Assembly: GCA_002723295.1 (NCBI GenBank)
Contig: PBNP01000013.1
Coordinates: forward strand, 45,389-109,388
Reading direction: 5' to 3'
DNA from: Flavobacteriaceae bacterium
GTDB taxonomy: Bacteria; Bacteroidota; Bacteroidia; Flavobacteriales; Flavobacteriaceae
DNA: 64,000 nucleotides
The position numbers were made by a program, and so were the translations under genes. The notes below the pieces were generated by a model. That model did no database searches. It was not told the DNA's origin and was given only the letters and a program-made list of their open reading frames with translations. Below, in pieces: positions 18,562-27,394 of the stretch; within the stretch, counting starts at the first letter, position 1, and every line of letters begins with the position of its first letter.

Positions 18562-20064
18562 ATGAAAAAATTTATAACAATAATATTTATATTTTGCTGC
18601 CATATTAATCTTTTATCTCAAAGAAAATATGAGCAAAGTTCCAAAAATGAAGGAATAAAAACGTTATCATTATTTAAAGAATTTTTATCTATACCCAATG
18701 ATGGAAAGAACAAACAAGAAATATTAAATAATATCACCTGGGCTTCAGATCAATTATCTCAGTTTGCCTTTGAAAGAGTAGTGTTAGAGACATCTTCACT
18801 TCCACTTCTTTTGGCAAACAAAATAATTGACAAGAAGCTTCCAACAATTGCTTTTTATATGCATCTGGATGGTCAAGCAGTTGATAATTCAAAATGGTCA
18901 CAAAAAAGTCCTTGGCAACCTGTAATAAAAAGATATGATGGCGAAAAATGGAGTCAGGTTGAATGGGATAATATTTACTCTGAAGAAAATCAAGACTTAA
19001 GAATTTTTGCTAGATCGAGTTCTGACGACAAAGGTCCTTTCTTAATGTTTTTAACTGCACTTAGAGTTATAGATAATTATGAAAAAAAACCAGCATTTAA
19101 TATAAAGCTAATTTTGGATTTTGAAGAAGAGAAAAGTTCACCTGGATTACCTGAAGCTGTTTCAAATTTTAAAGATGATCTTAAAGCAGATATGTTATTA
19201 ATTTTGGATGGACCCAAACATTTTTCTGGAAAACCAACTTTAGTTTTTGGAAATAGGGGAATTGCTGATATAACACTTACAACATATGGCCCAAAAGCAC
19301 CTCAACATAGTGGTCATTATGGGAATTATATCCCTAACCCAGCTTTAAGATTATCCCAAGTTCTTGCCTCAATGAAAAGTGAGGATGGAAAAGTTAAAAT
19401 TCCTGGGTTTTATGATGGAATTAAAATTGATAATGAAGTACAGGAAATATTGAATAATGTTCCAGCTGCTGAAGAATCAATTAAATTAAGAACAAAAATA
19501 AAATCACTTGATAAAGTTGGAAATAATTATCAGGAGTCTATTCAATATCCATCTTTAAATATTCGAGGTCTTCAGAGCGGATGGGTTGGCAATCAAGCAA
19601 GGACAATTATACCTTCAACTGCAATTGCTGAAATTGATGTTAGACTAGTTTTAGAGAGTAATCCTGAAAGGTTAATCAAATTAATTAAAAACCACATTAA
19701 ATCATTAGGATATACAATTATAGATCATGATCCATCAGATACAGAAAGGATGAATTTTGATAAGATAATGAAAATGGAATATAATATTGCTTATCCAGCT
19801 TTTAGAACTCCAACAAGTGCTCCAGAAGGAAAATGGTTATCATCTATATTAAGAAAGTATTATAAAAGTGAACCAGTTTTAATTAGAACCAGTGGAGGTT
19901 CAGTTCCAATATCACCATTTGTAAACGAACTTGGTCTTCCTGCTATTGGTATACCTACTGTTAATCTTGATAACAACCAACACAGTCCTAATGAAAATTT
20001 AAGATTAGGCAACTATTTTGAAGGAATTGAAACCTTTGTAAGCATATTACTTACAAAGTATTAA
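18562..20064 (+). CDS. Secreted M20 family metallopeptidase
   Basis: A 500-residue enzyme with signal peptide MKKFITIIFIFCCHINLLSQ. Di-zinc site elements are His101 (FYMHLDGQ), Asp155/156 (SSSDDKG), the glutamates at 188-190 (DFEEEKSSPG) and the late His in NNQHSPNENLR. A lid domain lies between about 225 and 390 (GNRGIADITLTTYGP). M20 enzymes remove amino acids from dipeptides or acylated amino acids. It follows the M14 carboxypeptidase closely, which suggests stepwise breakdown of exported peptides in the periplasm. Confidence 0.87.
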   Translation: MKKFITIIFIFCCHINLLSQRKYEQSSKNEGIKTLSLFKEFLSIPNDGKNKQEILNNITWASDQLSQFAFERVVLETSSLPLLLANKIIDKKLPTIAFYMHLDGQAVDNSKWSQKSPWQPVIKRYDGEKWSQVEWDNIYSEENQDLRIFARSSSDDKGPFLMFLTALRVIDNYEKKPAFNIKLILDFEEEKSSPGLPEAVSNFKDDLKADMLLILDGPKHFSGKPTLVFGNRGIADITLTTYGPKAPQHSGHYGNYIPNPALRLSQVLASMKSEDGKVKIPGFYDGIKIDNEVQEILNNVPAAEESIKLRTKIKSLDKVGNNYQESIQYPSLNIRGLQSGWVGNQARTIIPSTAIAEIDVRLVLESNPERLIKLIKNHIKSLGYTIIDHDPSDTERMNFDKIMKMEYNIAYPAFRTPTSAPEGKWLSSILRKYYKSEPVLIRTSGGSVPISPFVNELGLPAIGIPTVNLDNNQHSPNENLRLGNYFEGIETFVSILLTKY

Positions 20065-20071
20065 TAAAAAA

Positions 20072-20671
20072 ATGATGAGATATAAAGAGCTTTTTATATT
20101 TATACAATTATTCTTTGCAATTAATTTATCAAGTCAAGAAATACAACTTTTTAATTCTAAAAATATTGATGGCTGGAATGTTCATGGAACTGAAAAGGGG
20201 TATGTAGAAGATGGGAATTTAGTTTGTGAAAGTGGTCCTGACAAAGAATATGGATATCTATCAACTTCTGATTATTATAAAGACTTTGAATTAAGTTTAG
20301 ATTTTAAACAAGAGGCAGATGGAAATAGTGGTGTTTTTTTTAGATCCACAGTTGACGGGACAGTTATATCTGGATGGCAAGTTGAGGTTGCTCCTCCTGG
20401 AAATGCAACGGGTGGAATTTATGAATCATATGGTAGGGGCTGGCTAATAAAGCCTGAAATTGAAAAAGATAAAGCTTTAATAATGGGAGAGTGGAATAAT
20501 ATGAAAATTAAAGTAAATAGAGATTCTGTAATTACATGGTTGAATGGAGTTAAAATGATAGAATTAATCGATAAAAAAATTGGTTCAGCTAATGGGTCAA
20601 TTGTTCTTCAGATTCATGATGGAGGTGGAATCAAGGTTAGATGGAAAAACATTATTTTAAAACAATTATAA
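20072..20671 (+). CDS. Secreted DUF1080 (3-keto-disaccharide hydrolase-like) protein
   Basis: A 199-residue protein with signal peptide (LFIFIQLFFAINLSSQE) and one DUF1080 domain: LFNSKNIDGWNVHG, YKDFELSLDFKQEADGNSGVFFRS and the C-terminal GSIVLQIHDGGGIKVRWKNI. This laminin-G-like jelly-roll fold occurs in secreted carbohydrate-active proteins, and some members hydrolyse 3-keto-glycosides. It starts 7 bases after the M20 gene, which places it in the same operon, although a sugar substrate does not fit the peptidase theme. Confidence 0.82.
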   Translation: MMRYKELFIFIQLFFAINLSSQEIQLFNSKNIDGWNVHGTEKGYVEDGNLVCESGPDKEYGYLSTSDYYKDFELSLDFKQEADGNSGVFFRSTVDGTVISGWQVEVAPPGNATGGIYESYGRGWLIKPEIEKDKALIMGEWNNMKIKVNRDSVITWLNGVKMIELIDKKIGSANGSIVLQIHDGGGIKVRWKNIILKQL

Positions 20672-20695
20672 TTAAAGGCTAATTGTTTGTAATAG

Positions 20696-21802
20696 ATGAA
20701 ATTTTATTTAATAATCTTATTTGGTTTTTCAATTTATGTTAATGGACAATCAACAGTTTTTGTCTCCAGCGAAAGATTAGTGTTGGGTAATTTGAAAGAA
20801 AAAACAGCCTCATTAGATGTAGGAGATATAGATAATGATGGAGACCAAGATATAGTAGTTGCTAATGGCAGACACTGGCCAGGTCAAAATCGCATTTTTT
20901 TAAACAATGGCAAAGGCATTTTTTCTGTATCAAAGCTTTTGGGAAATGAAAAATCAACTAGTTATTCATCAGAGTTAGCAGATTTTGATAATGATGGAGA
21001 TTTAGATATTGCTGTTGGTAATGATAGAGCTCCAAACAATTTATATATTAATGATGGAGCGGGAAACTATGCAAAATTAAACACCTTTGGAAAAAATCAA
21101 TCACCAACTCGAAATATTTTTGTAATTGATATTGACTTAGACGGAGATCAAGATATTTTAATAACAAATAGAAGAAGTGAAAATGAAATTTGTTTAAATG
21201 ATGGCAGGGGAAAATTTGATAGAACTTTTGTGTTTGGAACAAAAACAGACTCAACAATTGATGTTGAAGCAATAGATATTGATAAAGACAGTGATATTGA
21301 TTTAATTCTAGCAAATAGAGACGGACAACAAAATTTTATTTATCTAAATGATGGAGATTTGAAATTTGAACAAAGGATTAAGTTTGGAACAGGAAATGAT
21401 ATAACAAGATCTATTTCAATAGCGGATATTAATAATGATGGGTTTTTGGATATAATATGTGCAAATATTAGTGAACCCAATTATATATATTTTGGTGACT
21501 CTAAAAATAAGTTTAATTCAAAAGTACAATTTGATCAATCTTTAGGAAAATCATATTCAATAGATGTTGGAGATTTAGACTTAGATGGTGACATAGATAT
21601 AGTTGTTGGAAATTTTAAAAGCCCAAACACTATTTTTTATAATAATGGAGATGGGCAATCTTGGGAAAGAATCCTTTTAAGTGAAAAGAAATTCAATACC
21701 TATGACATTAAAATATCAGACTTGAATAATGATGGAAGACCAGATATAATAGAGAGTAATTCTGATGAAAAAAACGTATATTATATTAATAAAACTCAAT
21801 AA
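20696..21802 (+). CDS. Secreted seven-repeat FG-GAP/VCBS beta-propeller protein
   Basis: A 368-residue protein with signal peptide (LIILFGFSIYVNGQ), built almost entirely of seven FG-GAP/VCBS repeats. Each carries a D-x-D-x-D-G calcium loop followed by a hydrophobic strand (DIDNDGDQDIVVAN, DFDNDGDLDIAVGN, DIDLDGDQDILITN, DIDKDSDIDLILAN, DINNDGFLDIICAN, DLDLDGDIDIVVGN, DLNNDGRPDIIESN). Seven units make a complete integrin-like propeller. No other domain is present, so it is probably a binding or scaffold protein outside the cytoplasm. It sits 24 bases after the DUF1080 gene. Confidence 0.82.
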   Translation: MKFYLIILFGFSIYVNGQSTVFVSSERLVLGNLKEKTASLDVGDIDNDGDQDIVVANGRHWPGQNRIFLNNGKGIFSVSKLLGNEKSTSYSSELADFDNDGDLDIAVGNDRAPNNLYINDGAGNYAKLNTFGKNQSPTRNIFVIDIDLDGDQDILITNRRSENEICLNDGRGKFDRTFVFGTKTDSTIDVEAIDIDKDSDIDLILANRDGQQNFIYLNDGDLKFEQRIKFGTGNDITRSISIADINNDGFLDIICANISEPNYIYFGDSKNKFNSKVQFDQSLGKSYSIDVGDLDLDGDIDIVVGNFKSPNTIFYNNGDGQSWERILLSEKKFNTYDIKISDLNNDGRPDIIESNSDEKNVYYINKTQ

Positions 21803-21805
21803 CTA

Positions 21806-22783
21806 ATGAATAGAAGGAATATAGTTTGCATGTATCTTTTTTGTTTTATTTTACTGATATTTAATTATGATTTATTTGGTCAGGATCAAAACAGAGATTT
21901 AAATTTTAAATATTTTGGAGCAGCAGGATGGGAAATTTCCGATGATAAAACAATTGTTTTAATTGATCCTTATTTATCAAGATTAAAATTGGGAGAGTCT
22001 TCAGTTAAATTAGACATTAATTCTAACAATGTTTCATCTTCAATTAGTAAAAGTGATAATAGAAAAAGTTATAGTAGAGAGGATTACTATGAATCAGATA
22101 CAGTGTTGATTGATAACATAATCAAAAAAGCTGATTATATTTTTATTCATCATTCTCATTTTGATCATCTATCGGATGTGCCTTACATAGCAAAAAAAAC
22201 TGGAGCTAAAGTAATTGGAACTGAAACAACAATTTCAATATTAAAAGCTTATGGAGTTGATTCTGAAAATCTCTACACGGTTAAAGGGGGAGAAGATTAT
22301 CAGTTTGAAAACTTATCAGTTAGAGTTATACCAGGGATTCACTCAGCATTGGCAGACAAACATTATTTTAGCTCTAAAGTTTATAAGGAAGGAGATATAA
22401 AAGCCCCATTGAAAATAAAAGAATTTATTGAAGGAAATTCTTTAATGTATTTTATTCGATTTAAGTCTCACAAAGTTTTAACAATGGGTTCAATGAATTT
22501 TATTGAAAGAGAGCTGGAGGGCTTAAAACCTGATATTCTTCTTGCTGGGATTAATCTTTCTAGATTTAACATGTACAAATATGACGAAAGGTTGATTCAG
22601 GTTACTGGTTTCCCAAAATATATTATTCCAACTCACTGGGATAATTTTAGATTACCCTATGATTTTGACCAGTCTTCTTCTGTTGAGAAAAAAATCATGC
22701 CCTTTATTAAAACTGCTAATCTGATTTCACCTAATTCAAAAGTTATTATACCAAAACATTTGAAGTCCTTTAAAGTAAATTGA
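21806..22783 (+). CDS. Secreted MBL-fold metallo-hydrolase
   Basis: A 325-residue protein with an N-terminal hydrophobic export signal (YLFCFILLIFNYDLFGQ). The metallo-beta-lactamase metal motif HxHxDH is seen in HHSHFDHLSDVP, with later histidines in GIHSAL and PTHWDNF. The family is very broad (lactonases, phosphodiesterases and others), so the substrate cannot be named. It begins 3 bases after the VCBS gene and is the last gene of the run starting with the M14 peptidase. Its stop lies 10 bases from the convergent amidohydrolase. Confidence 0.78.
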   Translation: MNRRNIVCMYLFCFILLIFNYDLFGQDQNRDLNFKYFGAAGWEISDDKTIVLIDPYLSRLKLGESSVKLDINSNNVSSSISKSDNRKSYSREDYYESDTVLIDNIIKKADYIFIHHSHFDHLSDVPYIAKKTGAKVIGTETTISILKAYGVDSENLYTVKGGEDYQFENLSVRVIPGIHSALADKHYFSSKVYKEGDIKAPLKIKEFIEGNSLMYFIRFKSHKVLTMGSMNFIERELEGLKPDILLAGINLSRFNMYKYDERLIQVTGFPKYIIPTHWDNFRLPYDFDQSSSVEKKIMPFIKTANLISPNSKVIIPKHLKSFKVN

Positions 22784-22793
22784 AAAGGAATTA

Positions 22794-24257
22794 TTAGTTA
22801 ATTGAAGTTAACAAAGAATCAATAGATTTCTTGTTGATGTAATTTCCATTTTTTATAACTGCATGAATTTTTCTTGTATTTGAAATGTTTTTTAATGGAT
22901 TGTCATTTAAAATAACTAAATCTGCTATTTGCCCCTCTTTTATATAACCAAGTTTGTCATCCATATTGAAATATTTTGAAGGATTTGAGGTTGCTGACTC
23001 CAAAGCTTCTGAGTTAGTAAGGCCACTTTCAACTAACATTTCTAATTCTTTATGGAGACTATATCCAGGTGTTTGAAACCCTATAGGAGTATCTGTGCCC
23101 GCCATAAATTTTATACCTGATTTATTCATTAATCCAGTCATAGATTTCCCCCAATTTGAAAAAATTTTACGATCTGTATTATCTGTTTTTGGAGCTGAGG
23201 CGATTTGATAATTCCACTTTTCTTTTATTTCTAATGGTAAATAATCAAATGTATTTTTCCATTCGGAATCCTCATAAAGTTTATACGCCCATCCTTTGTA
23301 TAAAATCAATGTTGGTATTTGCCAAGTTTCATTCTTAGCTAAAATCTCAAAAACTTTTTTGAGTTGGACACTATCTATTTTATTTATTGAACTTATTCTT
23401 TGAGATTTATGAAGATTTCTTCTTAAAGTACTACCTAAAATTTTGTCTTTATTCTCTAAAGCTATTCTTCTAATATTAAGCAATTCTTCAGTATTAGCTG
23501 TAGATGACATTTCGAGATTTCGTAGATGCTCTATACTATTTATTCCGATATTTGAAACTGAGATAGCATCCATGCTAAGGGGAATATGACCAGTTACTTT
23601 TAATCCATGTTCCTTAGCTATTTCTATTATTTTTTTAAATTGTTCAGGAGTAAGCATTTCATATGCTTTTAAAAAGTCAACCCCATTATCAATTAATTCT
23701 TTTACCCTTTTTTCTGTTTCACTAACAGTAGTAGTTTTAATAGACAAAGGGGGAAAAAACACACTATTACCATCATAAACATTATACTTGCCATCAATTA
23801 AAGGGCCTGCAATTTTTACCCTTGGATAAATATTAGGATTATTATTTGAAATATTTTTCCAATGATTTACAAAATCAAATTCTCCACCAGTATCCCTAAC
23901 ACTAGTAACACCATAAGCTATAAATAAATTAAACATTGAACTTGCTAGATTTTCCTCGAAAGCAAAGTGTACATGTGAATCCCATAGACCTGGGATAATA
24001 AATTTATTTTTTCCATCAATAATTTTGTTCTTATTAGATAATTGAATTTCTGAGCTTTTTTCAACTCTAATTATTTTATCTTCTGAAACAATAATTGTCA
24101 TGTTTTCCTGAAGACCTTTTTCTGAATCAATAACATTAATGTTTTCTATACAATATCCATTTTCAATAAAAACAGAATTATTAGAACAAGAAAAAAATAA
24201 AAACACTATGGTAATTAACCCTATAAGCCTATTGATATATTTAAACAAAAAAATCAT
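22794..24257 (-). CDS. Amidohydrolase family lipoprotein (imidazolonepropionase/prolidase-like)
   Basis: A 487-residue protein with a lipobox (FLFFSC, Cys24), so it is exported and lipid-anchored. Metal-site motifs of the amidohydrolase TIM barrel are WDSHVHFAF (HxH), a lysine in DFLKAYE, GHIPLS, IEHLRN and the catalytic Asp of MAGTDTPIG. The C-terminal GYIKEGQIADLVILNDNPL returns to the small beta-domain. Secreted members often hydrolyse Xaa-Pro or Xaa-Arg dipeptides, which suits the peptidase neighbourhood, but the substrate is inferred. Confidence 0.83.
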   Translation of the reverse strand: MIFLFKYINRLIGLITIVFLFFSCSNNSVFIENGYCIENINVIDSEKGLQENMTIIVSEDKIIRVEKSSEIQLSNKNKIIDGKNKFIIPGLWDSHVHFAFEENLASSMFNLFIAYGVTSVRDTGGEFDFVNHWKNISNNNPNIYPRVKIAGPLIDGKYNVYDGNSVFFPPLSIKTTTVSETEKRVKELIDNGVDFLKAYEMLTPEQFKKIIEIAKEHGLKVTGHIPLSMDAISVSNIGINSIEHLRNLEMSSTANTEELLNIRRIALENKDKILGSTLRRNLHKSQRISSINKIDSVQLKKVFEILAKNETWQIPTLILYKGWAYKLYEDSEWKNTFDYLPLEIKEKWNYQIASAPKTDNTDRKIFSNWGKSMTGLMNKSGIKFMAGTDTPIGFQTPGYSLHKELEMLVESGLTNSEALESATSNPSKYFNMDDKLGYIKEGQIADLVILNDNPLKNISNTRKIHAVIKNGNYINKKSIDSLLTSIN

Positions 24258-24361
24258 ATTTTCATAAACACTATGTAATAATAGTAAAATATAATGAGTA
24301 TAAAGATATAATTGAATTGATTTTTTATATTAGCTAAGAACATTATACAATAGTATTTTTT

Positions 24362-25117
24362 ATGGGTTTTACTAGAAGAAAATTTTTGTCAAGTTCTATT
24401 GGTTCAATAGGTCTTTCTTCAATGATTGGATCAATTGTTTCTTCATGTGTTGAAGAAAAAAAGGGAAAAAAGAAGAGTGTAATTTCTTCTAATGACATAA
24501 TATTATTTCAAGGAGATTCCATAACAGATGCTGGAAGAGAAAAAGAATTGGAACTTTCTAATAATTCAAATTCTTTTGGAAATGGATATGCTTTATTGAC
24601 AGCTTCAAATTTGTTATATACGCACCCTGATAAAAACTTAAAATTGTTTAATAGAGGAATTAGTGGAAATAAAGTTTTTGAGCTCTCTAACAGATGGGAA
24701 AAAGATTGTTTAGAATTAAAACCAAATATTTTGAGTATTCTTATTGGAGTTAATGACTATTGGCACAAAAAAGATGGGTTGTATGATGGTAGTGTTGAAG
24801 TATATGAAAATGATTATAGGAAATTGATTAAAAGGACAATAAAGGCAATCCCTAATATAAAAATAGTAATTTGTCAACCATTCATATTACCCGACACTTC
24901 AGTGGTCGATGATTCTTTTGTGGAACCATTTAAAGAGTACCAGTTAAGTGCAAAGAAAATAGCTGATGAGTTTAATGCTTTTTGGGTTCCTTTTCAGGAA
25001 GTTTTTGATGAGGCTGTAAAGCATGCTCCTGCTGAATATTGGCTATATGATGGTGTTCATGCAGCAATGCCAGGCGCTCACCTTATGGCTTTGACTTGGC
25101 TTAAAACTCTTATTTAG
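24362..25117 (+). CDS. SGNH/GDSL hydrolase, Tat-type lipoprotein signal
   Basis: A 251-residue esterase-like protein. The N-terminus has a twin arginine (TRRKF) and a lipobox-like SSC (Cys29), so export by Tat followed by lipidation is likely. The four SGNH blocks are visible: FQGDSITDAG (Ser), RGISGN (Gly), GVNDYW (Asn) and DGVHAAMPG (Asp, His). It probably removes acyl groups, for example acetyl from polysaccharides, but the substrate is unknown. A 9-bp inverted repeat overlaps its stop codon. Confidence 0.85.
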   Translation: MGFTRRKFLSSSIGSIGLSSMIGSIVSSCVEEKKGKKKSVISSNDIILFQGDSITDAGREKELELSNNSNSFGNGYALLTASNLLYTHPDKNLKLFNRGISGNKVFELSNRWEKDCLELKPNILSILIGVNDYWHKKDGLYDGSVEVYENDYRKLIKRTIKAIPNIKIVICQPFILPDTSVVDDSFVEPFKEYQLSAKKIADEFNAFWVPFQEVFDEAVKHAPAEYWLYDGVHAAMPGAHLMALTWLKTLI

Positions 25118-25134
25118 TTTTACTGAAAACTAAA
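25113..25134. terminator. Possible bidirectional terminator
   Basis: The inverted repeat TTTAGTTTT / AAAACTAAA with a 4-base loop includes the SGNH stop codon and lies between two convergent genes. It is AT-only apart from one G-C pair, so its stability is modest. Confidence 0.4.
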
Positions 25135-25138
25135 TAAT

Positions 25139-25465
25139 TTACTTTTTAAATTTAGCGCCTTTGTAAACCATATAAAAAAGGGATAATGAAGTTATAACAG
25201 CCCAAATAAGGATTGAACTTAATGCATCATATAATACAAAAAGTATAATAAAAATTATACCTGAGTATATAGCAAGATTATAAAAAAACCTTTTAAAAAA
25301 AATAAGATAATTTTTTAAATCAAAAGCTTCTCTTTGTTCTTTAGACATGGTGTTATATCCTGCTAGAAGATACTTGGCATTTCTTTCATTGATTGTATAT
25401 CCAATTATAAAATATATCACACAACAAAACATCACAACCATAAATATTATTGAATCTTCATCCAT
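25139..25465 (-). CDS. DUF3784 domain membrane protein
   Basis: A 108-residue inner-membrane protein. Hydrophobic helices are at about 7-24, 60-78 and 82-100, and the DUF3784 signature NERNAKYLLAGYNTMSKEQREAFDLKNYL lies between the first and second. No function is established for the family. It is convergent with the SGNH gene and divergent from the small gene at 25528. Confidence 0.78.
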   Translation of the reverse strand: MDEDSIIFMVVMFCCVIYFIIGYTINERNAKYLLAGYNTMSKEQREAFDLKNYLIFFKRFFYNLAIYSGIIFIILFVLYDALSSILIWAVITSLSLFYMVYKGAKFKK

Positions 25466-25527
25466 AAATCAAATTTAACTAAATTAAATCGCCTGTTTTT
25501 ATAATTACTTTTTTATATATTTATTTT

Positions 25528-25755
25528 ATGAGTTCTACAGAATATTATAACACACGAAAACAACAGTTTATTAAAGATTTAATTGAGCTTATAAATAAAC
25601 ATATTAATCTTGAATATGATGCAATTGAAAGTTCAGTTAAAGAATATAATGAGGCTAGTAAAGATTATGCTTCTAAAGAATGGATTAAGGTTTACAAAGA
25701 GGTAATAAAAGATGCTCTAAATGAAGGAACAGATTTTGTAAATAAAACATTATAA
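25528..25755 (+). CDS. Small hypothetical protein
   Basis: A 75-residue, highly charged, probably helical cytoplasmic protein (TRKQQFIKDLIELINKHI, YNEASKDYASKEWIKVYKEV). I do not recognise the family. It ends 12 bases before the NAD(P)HX repair gene, reads the same way, and has codon use like its neighbours, so it is likely a real co-transcribed gene. Confidence 0.6.
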   Translation: MSSTEYYNTRKQQFIKDLIELINKHINLEYDAIESSVKEYNEASKDYASKEWIKVYKEVIKDALNEGTDFVNKTL

Positions 25756-25767
25756 ATAATCTTAAAA

Positions 25768-27285
25768 TTGGATTATCCTCTAAAAATTTTATCTGTTTCT
25801 CAAATTAGAAAAGCAGATAATTATACTATTGTAAATGAACCCATTAAATCAATTGATTTAATGGAAAGAGCAGCAGATCGATGCTTCAAATGGATAACTG
25901 ACAGATATGATAAATCTGTAATTTTTTATGTTTTTTGTGGAACTGGAAATAATGGTGGTGATGGTCTTGCAATATCTAGAATGCTTAACTCATTAGACTA
26001 TAAATGCAAATGCTATGAACTGGAATTAGGTAATAGCTTTTCAGAAGATTATATTATAAATAAAAAAAGACTTGGTTTTTCATCTAAATCAATAAAAAAG
26101 ATCAAAGATTTCCCAGAAATCCCAAAAAGCTCTAAGACAATTATTATAGACTCAATATTGGGGACAGGAGTAAACAGAAAATCTACTGGTCTAATAAAAG
26201 ATGTAATTTCAAAAATAAATGAAATTGGAGTTGGTGTTATATCAATTGATATTCCTTCGGGGTTATTCTCAGAAGATAATTTTTTAAATGACAATGAGGG
26301 GATAATTAATTCAAATCACATTTTGTGTTTTGAATCACCTAAACTATCATTTGTTTTGCCTGAGAATAATCAACGAATTAACAAATTCCATGTCCTTGAT
26401 ATAGGATTAAATAAAGACTTTATTAAAGCATTAATTTCACCATACTATTATATCACTAAAGGATATTTAGAAAAAAAATTAAAACAAAGAAAAAAATTTG
26501 ATCATAAAGGAAGTTTTGGGCATCTATTATTAGTATCGGGCTCTAAAGGAATGATGGGAGCTGCAATACTTGCCTCGCAAGGAGCTTTGAAATCGGGAGT
26601 TGGACTATTAAGTGTTTTATCTCCTAAATGCGGAGAGCATATTCTTCAAACAAGTGTTAGTGAAGCTACTTTAGAAGAAAATGATGGTGAAAACTATTTG
26701 AAAGGCAGTTATGATTTAAATTATGATTGCATAGGAATAGGTCCAGGAATTGGAAAGAATTCTAAAACCAAAGAATTTTTTATTTCACTTTTGAAAAAGG
26801 TAAAGAAACCTTTGGTAATAGATGCAGATGCATTAAATATAATAAGTGGTGAAAAAAAGCTTTTAGATGAAATCCCAAATAATTCCATTTTAACCCCTCA
26901 TCCAAAAGAATTTGAAAGAATAGTTGGTAAATGGAAATCAGATATTGAGAAACTTCAAATACTTAGAGATTTTTCAAAAAAATATAAATTAATATGTGTT
27001 TTAAAAGGAGCCAATACTTCAATAGCTCTTCCAGATGGAAGAATATTTTTTAATAGCACTGGAAATCCTGGTATGGCTACTGCCGGAAGTGGAGATATAC
27101 TAACTGGAATTATAGGAAGTTTATTAGCTCAAGGGTATAGCCCTGAAACATCTTCAAAATTAGGAGTTTTCATTCATGGAATGTCAGGAGATTTTGCTAG
27201 AGATTATTTAGGAGAAATATCGATGACTGCTTCTGATATTCAAGATTTTATTTCAAAAGCATTTAAACAAATGCTGGATAGATAA
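25768..27285 (+). CDS. nnrDE: Bifunctional NAD(P)HX epimerase / dehydratase
   Basis: A 505-residue fusion that repairs hydrated NAD(P)H. The N-terminal epimerase (about 1-215) has KILSVSQIRKADNYT, SIDLMERAA and GTGNNGGDGLAISR. The C-terminal ADP/ATP-dependent dehydratase (about 225-500) has HKGSFGHLLLVSGSKGMMGAA, GPGIGKNSKT and GNPGMATAGSGDILTGIIGSLL. The start codon appears to be TTG at 25768: the conserved epimerase N-terminus begins directly there, and the next ATG would cut off the nucleotide-binding start. The domain order is the usual bacterial one. Confidence 0.92.
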   Translation: MDYPLKILSVSQIRKADNYTIVNEPIKSIDLMERAADRCFKWITDRYDKSVIFYVFCGTGNNGGDGLAISRMLNSLDYKCKCYELELGNSFSEDYIINKKRLGFSSKSIKKIKDFPEIPKSSKTIIIDSILGTGVNRKSTGLIKDVISKINEIGVGVISIDIPSGLFSEDNFLNDNEGIINSNHILCFESPKLSFVLPENNQRINKFHVLDIGLNKDFIKALISPYYYITKGYLEKKLKQRKKFDHKGSFGHLLLVSGSKGMMGAAILASQGALKSGVGLLSVLSPKCGEHILQTSVSEATLEENDGENYLKGSYDLNYDCIGIGPGIGKNSKTKEFFISLLKKVKKPLVIDADALNIISGEKKLLDEIPNNSILTPHPKEFERIVGKWKSDIEKLQILRDFSKKYKLICVLKGANTSIALPDGRIFFNSTGNPGMATAGSGDILTGIIGSLLAQGYSPETSSKLGVFIHGMSGDFARDYLGEISMTASDIQDFISKAFKQMLDR

Positions 27286-27300
27286 AAGTAAAGGGAATTG

Positions 27301-27373
27301 TTATTTTTTGATCATTTTAAATGATTTGCTTACTCTTTCATCCTCTATTTGAATAATATAAATTCATATATTG
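27301..27373 (-). pseudogene. Remnant of a T9SS sorting-domain gene 3' end
   Basis: Read on the minus strand this encodes IYIIQIEDERVSKSFKMIKK followed by TAA, almost the same as the last residues of the T9SS protein at 28540 (IYIIQIEGETVSKSFKIIKK). An in-frame TGA stands where the upstream glycine codon would be, and homology ends there, so no gene is left. It is a leftover or displaced 3' end lying beyond the SGNH gene. Confidence 0.75.
27301..27373 (-). repeat. 73-bp direct repeat, copy A
   Basis: By eye this matches 28540-28612 at 66 of 73 positions (61 of the first 65), in the same orientation. The two copies flank the SGNH hydrolase gene. Confidence 0.85.
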
Positions 27374-27394
27374 AGTTAAATAACAATCAATTCA

